From NCBI GenBank assembly GCA_028290325.1, contig JAQGJY010000295.1, positions 1-16,506 of the forward strand: DNA of 16,506 nucleotides, written 5' to 3'. Position 1 is the stretch's first letter. Each line of letters opens with the position of its first letter. The translations under genes were made by a program, and so were the position numbers. The stretch is from Tardiphaga sp. (lineage in GTDB: Bacteria > Pseudomonadota > Alphaproteobacteria > Rhizobiales > Xanthobacteraceae). Below the pieces are notes generated by a model. That model was not told the DNA's origin. It saw nothing but the letters and a program-made list of their open reading frames with translations, and made no database searches. Shown piece after piece: positions 1 to 7,116 of the stretch.

Positions 1-2289
1 GCCGCTGATCGGATCGCGCTTGACGACATACGTGGCGAGATTGACGGCAGCCCCGTGGACGGCCGGCTGGCATTGGCGTTTCCGGACGCGGCGCCGTCGC
101 GCGCCGAACTGCGGCTGAAGGCCGACCGGCTCGACATCGATGCGGTAGTGGCGCTCGCGCGGTCGCTGGCCGGCCCCGACACGCGTTGGCCTGACGAAGG
201 GCGATTGTCGCTCGATATCGGCCGCGCGATATCGGCGGGGCAGGAGATGCGGCCGTTCGGCCTCGATCTGCGCTATGGCAGGCAGACGATGGCCCTCGAT
301 CGCTTGCGGGTCGGTGAAGCGACCGGCGTGATGCTCGACGGCAGCGGTGCATTCGATCGGCTGTCCTCGACCGGCCAGTTCAATCTCGCCGCCGCATCGG
401 CGTCGATGGCGCAGGTCGGCGGCCTGATCGCGCCATTCGCGCCGGATGTGGCGGCGCGTCTCGCGGCGATGCCGGCGGCGGCCGGGCCCGTGAAACTCAA
501 GCTTGCGCTCACCACCGCCAAAAATGACGCCCAGACCGACCGCGCCAGCCTGACGACGACCTTGACGCTGGACGGCGCGCAACTCGCTGGCACCGCCAGC
601 ATCACCGCGACGCCGCCGCTGACGGCGTTCCGCACGCTCGATCTCGACGCGCTTCGCCGCAGCGACATGGCGGTCGCGATGAAGCTGTCGTCGCCGCAGG
701 GCCGCAACCTCGTCGCGCTGCTCGCGCTGGATTCGATCATCGGCGTTGAAACCGGCGCCATGCAGCTCGATGCGACGCTGAATGGGGCCTGGACCGCGCC
801 GCTGCGACTAACAGCCAAACTGTCCGGGGCCGCGATCGATGCCGACATGCATGGCACCGCTGAGCCGTTTGCCGAACCGCGCAAGGCGGCGCTCTCGCTC
901 GCGGTGCGCCGTGTCAGTGTCGCGCCGGCTTTGGCGATGAAGCCGAACGATCCGCGCGCCAGCGTGACCAACCTGACGTCGCGCCTGTCGGTTGTCGGAG
1001 ACCGCGTCTCGTTCGACGGCTTCGATGGCGCGATCGCCGGCGCGCGGTTACGCGGCAAGGCTGCCGTCACCTGGGCTGAGCCGAAAACGATCGATGGCGA
1101 TATCGGGCTCGACGCGCTCGAACTCGCGCCATTGTTCAATCTCGCGATCGGCAGCGCCCATGCCAATCCGGCCGAACCGCTGTCGCGCGGTCTGGTGCAG
1201 GGCTGGCGCGGACGTTTGGCGTTTCAGGCGCTACGCGGCGCTCTGCCCGGCGGCATCGAATTGCGCCCGGTTGGCGGCACGATCAAGAGCGATGGCCAGT
1301 CGCTGACATTCGATGCGATCAAGGGCGGCCTTGGTGGTGGCGAGGTGACGGCCGATATCGATGCGCGGCCGGGCCTGTCCGGTCTGGTCCTCAACGCGCG
1401 GCTCGGCATCGCCAATGTCGAGGGCGCGGCCTTGCGCTATCGCGCGCTGGCGCTGCCAGGTCGCGCGACATTGAAGATGACATTGACCAGTCAGGGTCGC
1501 AGCGCCGAAGCGCTGGCGGGCGCGCTGTCGGGCGACGGCTTGCTTACATTAGTCGATGCTAAAATACCGGCATTGGATCCACGCGCCTTCGATGCGGCGT
1601 TGCGCGCCAGCGATGAGGGCCGCGTCAGGGACGACGCCCGTTTGACGCAGATCGTGCAGAGCGCGTTGAATGCCGGAACGTTCGATGTCGGATCGGCGCA
1701 ATTCGGCGTCGCAATCAAGGACGGCAATTTGCGGGTCGGCGCGACGACCCTGGAGGGCGACGGCGCCCGCGTGATCGTGTCGGGCGGCTACGATATCGCC
1801 GCCGACCAGGCGGACATTCGCGCGATCATGAGTTCGACCAGCGTCGGCAGCGGCACGAGCCGGCCGGAGATTCGCCTGTTCGCAGCCGGCACGCCGGATC
1901 GGTTGAACCGGACGCTCGATGTCGCGTCGCTGTCGACATGGCTCGCGGTGCGCGCGATCGATCGCGAGACACGGCGACTCGACCAATTGGAACGCGAGAC
2001 GATGCCTGTAATTTCCGGACCGGTGGCGCCCGGGCCCGCATTGCCGGTGCCGACAGCGCCCCGGCCCGCCGCGACCGTTCCTGACGACCACGCGCCGGCC
2101 GAGACACCGCGCGCGCTGCCGCCGCCGCGTCCGCGCATCGTCGCGCCAAGGCCGGTCGCGCCGATCGTGCCGGCGCCAAGCGCGAGCAGTCAGCTCGCGC
2201 CGCTGCCGCCGGCCATCGACGTGCGGCCCGCGCCGGGAAGTGCGCCGCGACCGCGACCGCGCCCACCATTGGTGCTGACGCCCCAATAG
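1..2289 (+). CDS. AsmA family protein, 3' part (5' end outside window)
   Basis: The reading frame is open from base 1, so the true start lies upstream; a GTG at 55 is only an internal codon. About 762 residues are visible. They show the repetitive, beta-rich, Gly/Ala/Leu-heavy pattern of AsmA-like proteins, with recurring G-A-x-L-x-G strands. A typical AsmA C-terminal block precedes the tail (LAGALSGDGLLTLVDAKI near base 1520, then DGNLRVGATTLEGDGARV and ASLSTWLAVRAIDRETRRLDQLE). Proteins of this family span from the inner membrane into the periplasm and are linked to outer-membrane biogenesis or lipid transfer; that role is family knowledge, not visible here. The last 90 or so residues (from about base 2005) are a Pro/Ala/Arg-rich low-complexity tail. 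The family is fairly sure; the exact role is not known. Confidence 0.85.
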   Translation, partial: AADRIALDDIRGEIDGSPVDGRLALAFPDAAPSRAELRLKADRLDIDAVVALARSLAGPDTRWPDEGRLSLDIGRAISAGQEMRPFGLDLRYGRQTMALDRLRVGEATGVMLDGSGAFDRLSSTGQFNLAAASASMAQVGGLIAPFAPDVAARLAAMPAAAGPVKLKLALTTAKNDAQTDRASLTTTLTLDGAQLAGTASITATPPLTAFRTLDLDALRRSDMAVAMKLSSPQGRNLVALLALDSIIGVETGAMQLDATLNGAWTAPLRLTAKLSGAAIDADMHGTAEPFAEPRKAALSLAVRRVSVAPALAMKPNDPRASVTNLTSRLSVVGDRVSFDGFDGAIAGARLRGKAAVTWAEPKTIDGDIGLDALELAPLFNLAIGSAHANPAEPLSRGLVQGWRGRLAFQALRGALPGGIELRPVGGTIKSDGQSLTFDAIKGGLGGGEVTADIDARPGLSGLVLNARLGIANVEGAALRYRALALPGRATLKMTLTSQGRSAEALAGALSGDGLLTLVDAKIPALDPRAFDAALRASDEGRVRDDARLTQIVQSALNAGTFDVGSAQFGVAIKDGNLRVGATTLEGDGARVIVSGGYDIAADQADIRAIMSSTSVGSGTSRPEIRLFAAGTPDRLNRTLDVASLSTWLAVRAIDRETRRLDQLERETMPVISGPVAPGPALPVPTAPRPAATVPDDHAPAETPRALPPPRPRIVAPRPVAPIVPAPSASSQLAPLPPAIDVRPAPGSAPRPRPRPPLVLTPQ

Positions 2290-2342
2290 AGGATCACGTC
2301 TCGACGGAGAAAAAATGTATTCGAGATGAACCGAACGTCACG

Positions 2343-2366
2343 ACAATTCCGGCGCGCCGGATTGTT
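2343..2366. terminator. Hairpin between convergent AsmA and RHH genes
   Basis: ACAA pairs with TTGT, and TCCGG pairs with CCGGA around a CGCG loop, with one bulged T at 2347. This gives a 9-bp stem starting 54 bases after the AsmA stop and ending one base from the RHH stop on the other strand. The position between converging genes suits a bidirectional terminator. The T tracts are poor on both sides (TTGTTT on plus), so efficiency is uncertain. Confidence 0.5.
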
Positions 2367-2627
2367 TCAGCTGTCGACCAGCGCGCTTTTGCTCGCCGCC
2401 GGCGATGCGGGGCGGTTGCGAAAGTAATCCAGCACGAATAGCCGGATCGCCGACGATAGATTGCCTTGCTGCCGGTTGGTATCGATCTCACCGACGAGTT
2501 CGGACAGCGTCATGTTGCGGATGACGGAAATCTCTTTCATCCCGTTCCAGAACGCTTCTTCCAGGCTGACACTCGTCTTGTGACCTGCAACGACGATCGA
2601 TCGCTTGACCACGGGTGACTTCATCAT
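2367..2627 (-). CDS. Ribbon-helix-helix domain protein (RHH_4 type)
   Basis: 86 residues. The fold is read from VVKRSIVVAGHKTSVSLEEA (a beta strand followed by the first helix), then MTLSELVGEID and GNLSSAIRLFVLDYF, matching the small alphaproteobacterial ribbon-helix-helix family (Pfam RHH_4). Such proteins are DNA-binding dimers in general; no target for this one is evident. The start at 2627 overlaps the stop of the upstream DUF4169 gene by ATGA, so the two are translationally coupled. A second ATG follows immediately, giving a Met-Met start. It is the last gene of the minus-strand block after sspB, fumC and the DUF4169 gene, an arrangement I recall from related genomes. The family call is good; any regulatory role is inference. 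Confidence 0.85.
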   Translation of the reverse strand: MMKSPVVKRSIVVAGHKTSVSLEEAFWNGMKEISVIRNMTLSELVGEIDTNRQQGNLSSAIRLFVLDYFRNRPASPAASKSALVDS

Positions 2628-2809
2628 GAGTCGTCCTGCGTCAGGCGGTGTTGTTCGAGAAAATGATCCGCGGTCTGGATCAGTCCGTGTTGCTGACCGC
2701 GTTCGGTTTTCGTGCGTCCGAACTTTACGCGATTGACCTCAGCCTGCTGCGAGGCCTGATCTTGCGCCGTGCGTTTCCTGATCCGTTTCAGGTTCACCAC
2801 GTCACCCAT
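2624..2809 (-). CDS. DUF4169 family protein
   Basis: 61 residues, very rich in charged and Gln residues. The N terminus MGDVVNLKRIRKR and the segment EVNRVKFGRTKTER are typical of DUF4169, a family of small alphaproteobacterial proteins of unknown function. No membrane segment or signal peptide is present; it is probably one long helix with a basic N-terminal end. The start ATG (2809) is preceded on the minus strand by GGGAG about ten bases upstream. The stop overlaps the start of the RHH gene by four bases. The pairing with an RHH gene downstream of fumC suggests a two-gene unit. The function is unknown. Confidence 0.85.
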   Translation of the reverse strand: MGDVVNLKRIRKRTAQDQASQQAEVNRVKFGRTKTERGQQHGLIQTADHFLEQHRLTQDDS

Positions 2810-2930
2810 TGCCGCTTACTCCCAATCGTCGCATTCGCCGACGCCGCATCGCCGGCGTAGAGGCGGAGATGCGTGGACTCATGCTTGAAGGGAGGCTTCC
2901 ATTTCTTGCGACGAGTCGGCGAACATATAT

Positions 2931-2960
2931 TTTATAAAGCTAAGTTTCCGCCGCTGACAC
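2931..2960 (-). promoter_or_regulatory. Candidate promoter for the DUF4169-RHH pair
   Basis: On the minus strand, GTGTCA (2960-2955) lies 18 bases from TATAAA (2936-2931) inside a short AT-rich island, otherwise rare in this window. It sits about 120 bases upstream of the DUF4169 start and after the fumC stop, so it could drive the small pair separately from fumC. The match to TTGACA is 4 of 6. Confidence 0.35.
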
Positions 2961-2988
2961 CCGTGCTTTATTACCTCCGCCGATGCCA

Positions 2989-3003
2989 GGATGGTCACCA
3001 TCC
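2989..3003. repeat. 15-bp palindrome downstream of fumC
   Basis: GGATGGT, one central C, then ACCATCC: perfect 7-base arms. It starts 20 bases beyond the fumC stop. The single-base centre would make only a tight hairpin, so a protein-binding site is as likely as an RNA structure. No T tract follows on either strand. Confidence 0.4.
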
Positions 3004-3013
3004 ATCGAGGGAA

Positions 3014-3031
3014 CCAGGCGTTTCAGCCTGG
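3014..3031 (-). terminator. Hairpin enclosing the fumC stop codon
   Basis: CCAGGC and GCCTGG form a perfect 6-bp stem with a 6-base loop that contains the fumC TGA. It could be an RNA 3'-end structure. There is no U-rich run after it, so classical intrinsic termination is doubtful. Confidence 0.3.
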
Positions 3032-4492
3032 GCGGGTCATTTTTTGCGGCTGCACCTTTTGGTCGAATTCAGCTTCGGTGACGAAGCCAAGACGCACGGC
3101 TTCCTGCTTCAGCGTGGTGCCGTTGGCGTGAGCCGTCTTTGCGACTTTCGCAGCGTTGTCGTAGCCGATCGTCGGTGCCAACGCGGTGACAAGCATCAAT
3201 GAGCGCTGCATCAACTCATTGATTTTGCTTTCGTCTGCTTTGATGCCCGCAACGCAGTGGTCGGTGAAGGACTGTGCTGCGTCCGACAATAAACGTATGG
3301 ACTGCATCATGCCATGCGCCATCACCGGCTTGTAGACGTTCAACTCGAAATGGCCCTGACTGCCGGCAACGGTGAGCGTGGTCTGATTGCCGAACACCTG
3401 GCAGCACACCATCGTCAGCGCCTCGCATTGGGTCGGATTGACCTTGCCGGGCATGATCGACGAACCCGGCTCGTTCTCCGGCAGAATCAGTTCGCCAAGG
3501 CCGGAGCGCGGACCGGAGCCGAGCAGACGAATGTCGTTGGCGATCTTGAACAGGCCGGTCGCGATCGCATTCATCGCGCCATGGACGAACACGTACGCGT
3601 CGTTCGATGCCAGCGCCTCGAATTTGTTCGGCGCGGTGACGAATGGCAGTTTGGTGATGGTGGCGACGTGCTTGGCGAACAGCTTGGCGAATCGCGGCTT
3701 CGAATTCAGCCCGGTGCCGACCGCGGTGCCGCCTTGCGCCAGCGGCAGCAGGTCCATCGCCGCAACGGTCAGACGCGCGATGCCGCTTTCGACCTGCGCG
3801 GCGTAACCTGAAAATTCCTGCCCGAGCGTCAGCGGCGTGGCGTCCTGCGTATGGGTGCGGCCGATCTTGACGATATGCGCGAAGGCTTTTTCCTTGGCGC
3901 GCAGTGCGTCGTGCAACTTGCCGAGCGCCGGCACCAGGTCGTGCGCGATGCCCTGCGCGGCGGCGATATGCATCGCGGTCGGAAACGAATCGTTCGACGA
4001 TTGGCTCATGTTGACGTGGTCGTTCGGGTGCACCGGCGTCTTGTCACCGCGTTTGCCGCCGAGCAATTCGTTTGCACGATTGGCGATGACCTCGTTGAGG
4101 TTCATGTTGGTCTGGGTGCCGGAGCCGGTTTGAAACACCACCAGCGGAAAGTGATCGTCGAACTCGCCGTCGATCACCGCGCGCGCGGCCTTGGCGATCG
4201 CGTCGGCGCGCTTATCATCGATCAGTCCCAATTCGCGATTGGTCTCGACCGCCGCGAGCTTCACGAGGCCGAGCGCGCGCACCAGCGGCATCGGCATCCG
4301 GTCGGTGCCGATCTTGAAATTCTGCCGTGAGCGTTCGGTCTGCGCGCCCCAATAACGATCGGCAGCCACCTCGATCGGGCCGAAGCTGTCGCTTTCGGCA
4401 CGGGTCGCAGAGGAGGTCGATGGCGTAACTTTTTTCGGCGGCGCGGATTTTGTCGAAGAGGACTTGTTGGAAGAGGATTTGGAAGGCGACAT
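3023..4492 (-). CDS. fumC: Fumarate hydratase class II
   Basis: 489 residues from the ATG at 4492. It catalyses fumarate + water to L-malate in the citric-acid cycle, as a cytosolic homotetramer without an iron-sulfur cluster. The fumarase signature GSSIMPGKVN is at residues 343-352. The catalytic loop serine is S344 and the catalytic base is H214 in GRTHTQDATPLTLGQE; both correspond to E. coli FumC S318 and H188 with a constant offset of 26. HPNDHVNMSQSSNDSFPTAMH (155-175) is also family-typical. The offset comes from an N-terminal Ser/Lys/Thr/Pro-rich extension (about residues 1-31) before the usual start of homology at SDSFGPIEV. A longer start at 4537 is possible, but neither start has a strong ribosome site. 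It lies 126 bases downstream of sspB on the same strand. Confidence 0.96.
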   Translation of the reverse strand: MSPSKSSSNKSSSTKSAPPKKVTPSTSSATRAESDSFGPIEVAADRYWGAQTERSRQNFKIGTDRMPMPLVRALGLVKLAAVETNRELGLIDDKRADAIAKAARAVIDGEFDDHFPLVVFQTGSGTQTNMNLNEVIANRANELLGGKRGDKTPVHPNDHVNMSQSSNDSFPTAMHIAAAQGIAHDLVPALGKLHDALRAKEKAFAHIVKIGRTHTQDATPLTLGQEFSGYAAQVESGIARLTVAAMDLLPLAQGGTAVGTGLNSKPRFAKLFAKHVATITKLPFVTAPNKFEALASNDAYVFVHGAMNAIATGLFKIANDIRLLGSGPRSGLGELILPENEPGSSIMPGKVNPTQCEALTMVCCQVFGNQTTLTVAGSQGHFELNVYKPVMAHGMMQSIRLLSDAAQSFTDHCVAGIKADESKINELMQRSLMLVTALAPTIGYDNAAKVAKTAHANGTTLKQEAVRLGFVTEAEFDQKVQPQKMTRPG

Positions 4493-4570
4493 GGCTGCGT
4501 CCGTTATGTGTCGGGAGGTCGCGCCGCCAAGAGACATGCACGGACCGCGCGCGGTTGCACGCAGGCTGAC

Positions 4571-4576
4571 AATATA
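4571..4576 (-). promoter_or_regulatory. Candidate -10 box for fumC
   Basis: TATATT on the minus strand, 79 bases upstream of the chosen fumC ATG in the sspB-fumC spacer. No good -35 is visible at 16-18 bases (best are CGCGTA or TTCGCG-like), so fumC may also be read from sspB. Confidence 0.25.
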
Positions 4577-4618
4577 CGGACCGACAGCGCCAGTACGCGA
4601 AATGCGGAGGCCGGCCGA

Positions 4619-5137
4619 TTATTTCTTTCGGAAGCGGTCCAAACGCACGACCTCGGCGCCTTCGCTGGGCTTCCGCGGCGTCTCGTCGGCGACAATGTCC
4701 GGCGCTGCGGCGGGAACCGTCAGCGTCGCCGGCGCTGGCGCGGCCGGCAATTTGTCAACGCCATCGGCGTCAGCAACGGGTTCGGCCGCCTCGAACTGAA
4801 GCCCGAACTGGACCGAGGGATCGAAGAAGCTCTTGATCGAGGAGAACGGAACCACGAGCCGCTCCGGCACACCGCCGAAGGACAGGCCGACCTCGAAGCG
4901 CTCCTCGGTGACGACCAGATCCCAGAACTGATGCTGCAGAATTACCGTCATTTCCTGCGGATATTGCGCTAGCAGGCGCGGCGACAGCTTCACGCCGTCG
5001 GCGGTGGAAATGAAGGTAATGAAGAAATGATGCTCGCCCGGCAGGCCGTTGGCGGCCGCGTCGGTCAGAACACGACGCAGCACGCCACGCAGCGCGTCGC
5101 GGGCCAGAACGTCGTATCGGATGTGATCGGTCGCCAT
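4619..5137 (-). CDS. sspB: SspB-like ClpXP adaptor protein (alphaproteobacterial type)
   Basis: 172 residues from ATG at 5137; the open frame continues to 5206, but homology begins at MATDHIRYDVLARDALRGVL. SspB tethers ssrA-tagged proteins to the ClpXP protease in the cytosol. The compact substrate-binding domain covers about residues 4-116 (HHFFITFISTADGVKLSPRL at 36-55, MTVILQHQFWDL at 63-74, PFSSIKSFFDPSVQFGLQF at 97-115). An Ala/Pro-rich flexible linker follows (about 117-158), then a C-terminal segment ending VVRLDRFRKK, which by analogy to other SspBs is the ClpX-docking tail. This domain-linker-tail layout is exactly what the family requires. It is the first gene of the minus-strand block and faces the chromate transporter genes across 241 bases. 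Confidence 0.9.
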   Translation of the reverse strand: MATDHIRYDVLARDALRGVLRRVLTDAAANGLPGEHHFFITFISTADGVKLSPRLLAQYPQEMTVILQHQFWDLVVTEERFEVGLSFGGVPERLVVPFSSIKSFFDPSVQFGLQFEAAEPVADADGVDKLPAAPAPATLTVPAAAPDIVADETPRKPSEGAEVVRLDRFRKK

Positions 5138-5378
5138 GTTGAGGTCTCGTCGGTCGCCACTCTGTCGCGGGTCGGCGGCGACGATTGGCCCGACTCGCGG
5201 AATCATTCTAGCGCGGCCGGGCGCTCAGGTCAGCAGCGCTTTCGCGGTCGCCGCATCTGCCGTCGCAAACGCCGGCCTGATCCAAGCGGCGTGGCCTGAA
5301 AAGGTTGCAACCCCAGAACGGTGAAAGGCGGCGCATGATCCGCTTGGCCGGTCGACCGCGACATCCTAGACATGCCGG

Positions 5379-5981
5379 ATGCGATCTCCCTCCGCTCCTC
5401 CCGTTCCGCCGACCGCGCCGGCTCTGATATCCGAGCCACCGGGCCTGCTGGAACTGTTCACGGCTTTCGCCAAGATGTCGCTGGCCGGTTTCGGCGGCGT
5501 CCTGGTCTGGGCGCGGCGCGCCATCGTCGATCAGCATCGTTGGATGACGCCGGAGGAGTTCAACGAGACCTTCGCCTTATGTCATTTCCTGCCAGGGCCG
5601 AACATCGTCAACCTCTCGGTCGTGTTCGGCGCGCGCTTCGCTGGTGTTCCCGGCGCGTTGGCGGCGATGGCGGGCCTGCTCGGCCCGCCGGTGGTGATCG
5701 TGACGGCCTTGGCCGCGCTCTACGCCCAGTACGGCGAGATCGATGCCTTGCGCCGCACGCTTGCCGGCATCTCATGCGCGGCGGTCGGGCTGCTGCTCGC
5801 CGTGATTCTGCGAATGATGATGCCGCTGTTGGTGAAACGCGATGTGGTCGGACTTAGTCTGCTCGCCGCCGTGTTCGCCGCGGTTGGGTTGCTGCGATGG
5901 CCGCTGCCGAGCGTGCTGCTGGTGGCGATCCCCCTGTCGCTGGTCGTGACCTATCTGGTCCGGCGCGGGAGGGCGGCATGA
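5379..5981 (+). CDS. Chromate transporter, short-chain, first subunit
   Basis: 200 residues, mostly hydrophobic with several membrane segments. The ChrA-domain hallmarks are present: FAKMSLAGFGGVLVWARRAI, HRWMTPEEFNETFALCHFLPGPNIVNLSVVFG and a following G-V-P-G-A-L-A-A-M stretch. Long-chain ChrA proteins contain two such domains; here each half is a separate gene. The stop overlaps the start of the second gene by ATGA (5978-5981), so the two are coupled and probably assemble together in the inner membrane. Family members export chromate, but many homologues have untested substrates. The first 20 residues are Pro-rich and the ribosome site is weak, so the start is less certain than the rest. 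Confidence 0.85.
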   Translation: MRSPSAPPVPPTAPALISEPPGLLELFTAFAKMSLAGFGGVLVWARRAIVDQHRWMTPEEFNETFALCHFLPGPNIVNLSVVFGARFAGVPGALAAMAGLLGPPVVIVTALAALYAQYGEIDALRRTLAGISCAAVGLLLAVILRMMMPLLVKRDVVGLSLLAAVFAAVGLLRWPLPSVLLVAIPLSLVVTYLVRRGRAA

Positions 5982-6514
5982 CGGATGCCGACGCCAATCC
6001 GCTGTGGACACTGGCCTGGACCTTCGGGCTGATGTCGCTGTTCGCGGTCGGCGGGGCGAACTCGGCGATCCCTGAAATCCACCGTATCGTCGTCGATTCT
6101 CGCCACTGGATGACCGATCAGCAGTTCTCCGACGTGTTCGCGATCTCGCAACTGTCGCCGGGCCCCAATGTTCTGATCGTGACGTTGATCGGCTATCAGG
6201 TCGCCGGCGTGCTCGGCGCGATGATCGCGACCTTTTCGATGTGTGGGCCGAGCGCCGTGCTGGCATACATCATCGGGCGGCTGTTCACGCGATCGAGCCA
6301 CGCGCGTTGGCCCGCTGTTGTCCAGGCGGCGCTTGTTCCCGTTTCGATCGGCCTGATGGCCGCGAGCGGGCTGATTTTGACGCTCGCCGCCGATACGTCG
6401 TGGGTCGCTGCCTTTATAACAGGCGGCGTGGCCGTTCTCGCTTTCACGACCCGCTTGAATCCGCTGTGGCTTTTAGCTATGGGCGCATGTCTCGGTTTTG
6501 CTGGCGTTGTCTGA
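5978..6514 (+). CDS. Chromate transporter, short-chain, second subunit
   Basis: 178 residues from the ATG at 5978. An upstream in-frame start exists inside the first gene, but the ATGA overlap favours this one. It repeats the CHR-domain pattern: FGLMSLFAVGGANSAIPEI, RHWMTDQQFSDVFAISQLSP, the SPGPN motif and GVLGAMIATFSM. It is the partner of the preceding gene. In known short-chain pairs the two halves insert with opposite topology; the sequence alone does not show this. No chrB-like regulator lies in the window. A gap of 94 bases separates it from tctB. Confidence 0.85.
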   Translation: MTDADANPLWTLAWTFGLMSLFAVGGANSAIPEIHRIVVDSRHWMTDQQFSDVFAISQLSPGPNVLIVTLIGYQVAGVLGAMIATFSMCGPSAVLAYIIGRLFTRSSHARWPAVVQAALVPVSIGLMAASGLILTLAADTSWVAAFITGGVAVLAFTTRLNPLWLLAMGACLGFAGVV

Positions 6515-6535
6515 CAAAAATCGCTAGGCAGACTA

Positions 6536-6553
6536 AAGTCGTTTTGACGACTT
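6536..6553. repeat. Inverted repeat upstream of tctB
   Basis: AAGTCGT, loop TTTG, ACGACTT: perfect 7-base arms in the 94-base spacer between the chromate transporter pair and tctB. No T run follows, so it is a weak terminator candidate. A TTGACG -35-like hexamer (6544-6549) lies inside it, which would suit an operator for the tct operon. No good -10 was found. Confidence 0.4.
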
Positions 6554-6596
6554 CAAGATGTGACTGCAAAAACGCGATGGGCGATAAGCCCGTGAC

Positions 6597-6602
6597 GGGG
6601 GA
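6597..6602 (+). promoter_or_regulatory. Ribosome binding site of tctB
   Basis: GGGGGA six bases before the ATG at 6609. It fixes the tctB start. Confidence 0.6.
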
Positions 6603-6608
6603 CGCGCA

Positions 6609-7109
6609 ATGACCGACACGCAACACAGCGTGGCTCATAAATCCATTCTTCCAGCCTGGATCAGGGGACCGCAGGATTTCTTCGGCGGAATCGCCTTAAT
6701 GCTGATCGCGCTTTTCGCGCTCTGGGCGTCGAGCGACTTGCAGGGCATGCAGGGCTTCTCGTTCGGTGCGGGCACCGCGCCACGCATGTTCGGTTATCTG
6801 CTGCTGGCGCTGGGCGCGGGCATCACCGCCGTCGGCGTATTCACCGAGGGCCCGCATTTGCAGGTCTATGCCTGGCGCGGACCCTTGTTCGTCATGCTGG
6901 CGATCGTCGTTTTCGCGCTGTGCATCCGTCCGATGGGCATGATCTTCTCGGCGATGGCCAGCTTCATGGTCGCGGCGATCGGCTCGCATGAAACGCAATG
7001 GAAGGAGACCTTCATCGTCGGCGTCTGCCTGACGGCGTTTTGCGCCTTGCTGTTTCCTTATGCGCTCGGTCTGCCGTTGCAGATGCTGCCAACCTTTCTA
7101 ATTCGCTGA
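6609..7109 (+). CDS. tctB: Tripartite tricarboxylate transporter, small membrane subunit TctB
   Basis: 166 residues with four to five hydrophobic segments (about 24-41, 59-78, 91-105, 108-126, 134-152). The N-terminal GPQDFFGGIALMLIALFALW and the central GAGTAPRMFGYLLLALGAG are characteristic of the TctB family. TctB is the small inner-membrane partner of TctA in a secondary, periplasmic-binding-protein-dependent carboxylate transporter. It is seven bases upstream of tctA, and the tctA ribosome site overlaps the tctB stop. The order here is B-A-C, unlike the C-B-A order of the Salmonella citrate operon. The substrate cannot be read from the sequence. Confidence 0.9.
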   Translation: MTDTQHSVAHKSILPAWIRGPQDFFGGIALMLIALFALWASSDLQGMQGFSFGAGTAPRMFGYLLLALGAGITAVGVFTEGPHLQVYAWRGPLFVMLAIVVFALCIRPMGMIFSAMASFMVAAIGSHETQWKETFIVGVCLTAFCALLFPYALGLPLQMLPTFLIR

Positions 7110-7116
7110 GGGCGTC

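Noticed and set aside
273..1166. Long minus-strand open frame opposite the AsmA gene
   Set aside because: Its composition is the complement of a strong coding frame, and it matches no protein family. The plus frame has clear AsmA features.
2648..3202. Two plus-strand open frames across the DUF4169 region and the fumC end
   Set aside because: They overlap the better-supported minus-strand genes and have no recognisable domains or ribosome sites.
5225..5330. Short minus-strand frame reading like a protein C terminus (GVATFSGHAAWIRPAFATAD, then AATAKALLT)
   Set aside because: Only about 34 plausible residues, in the spacer between the divergent sspB and chromate genes, with no start and no family I recognise. 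High GC gives many such open frames.
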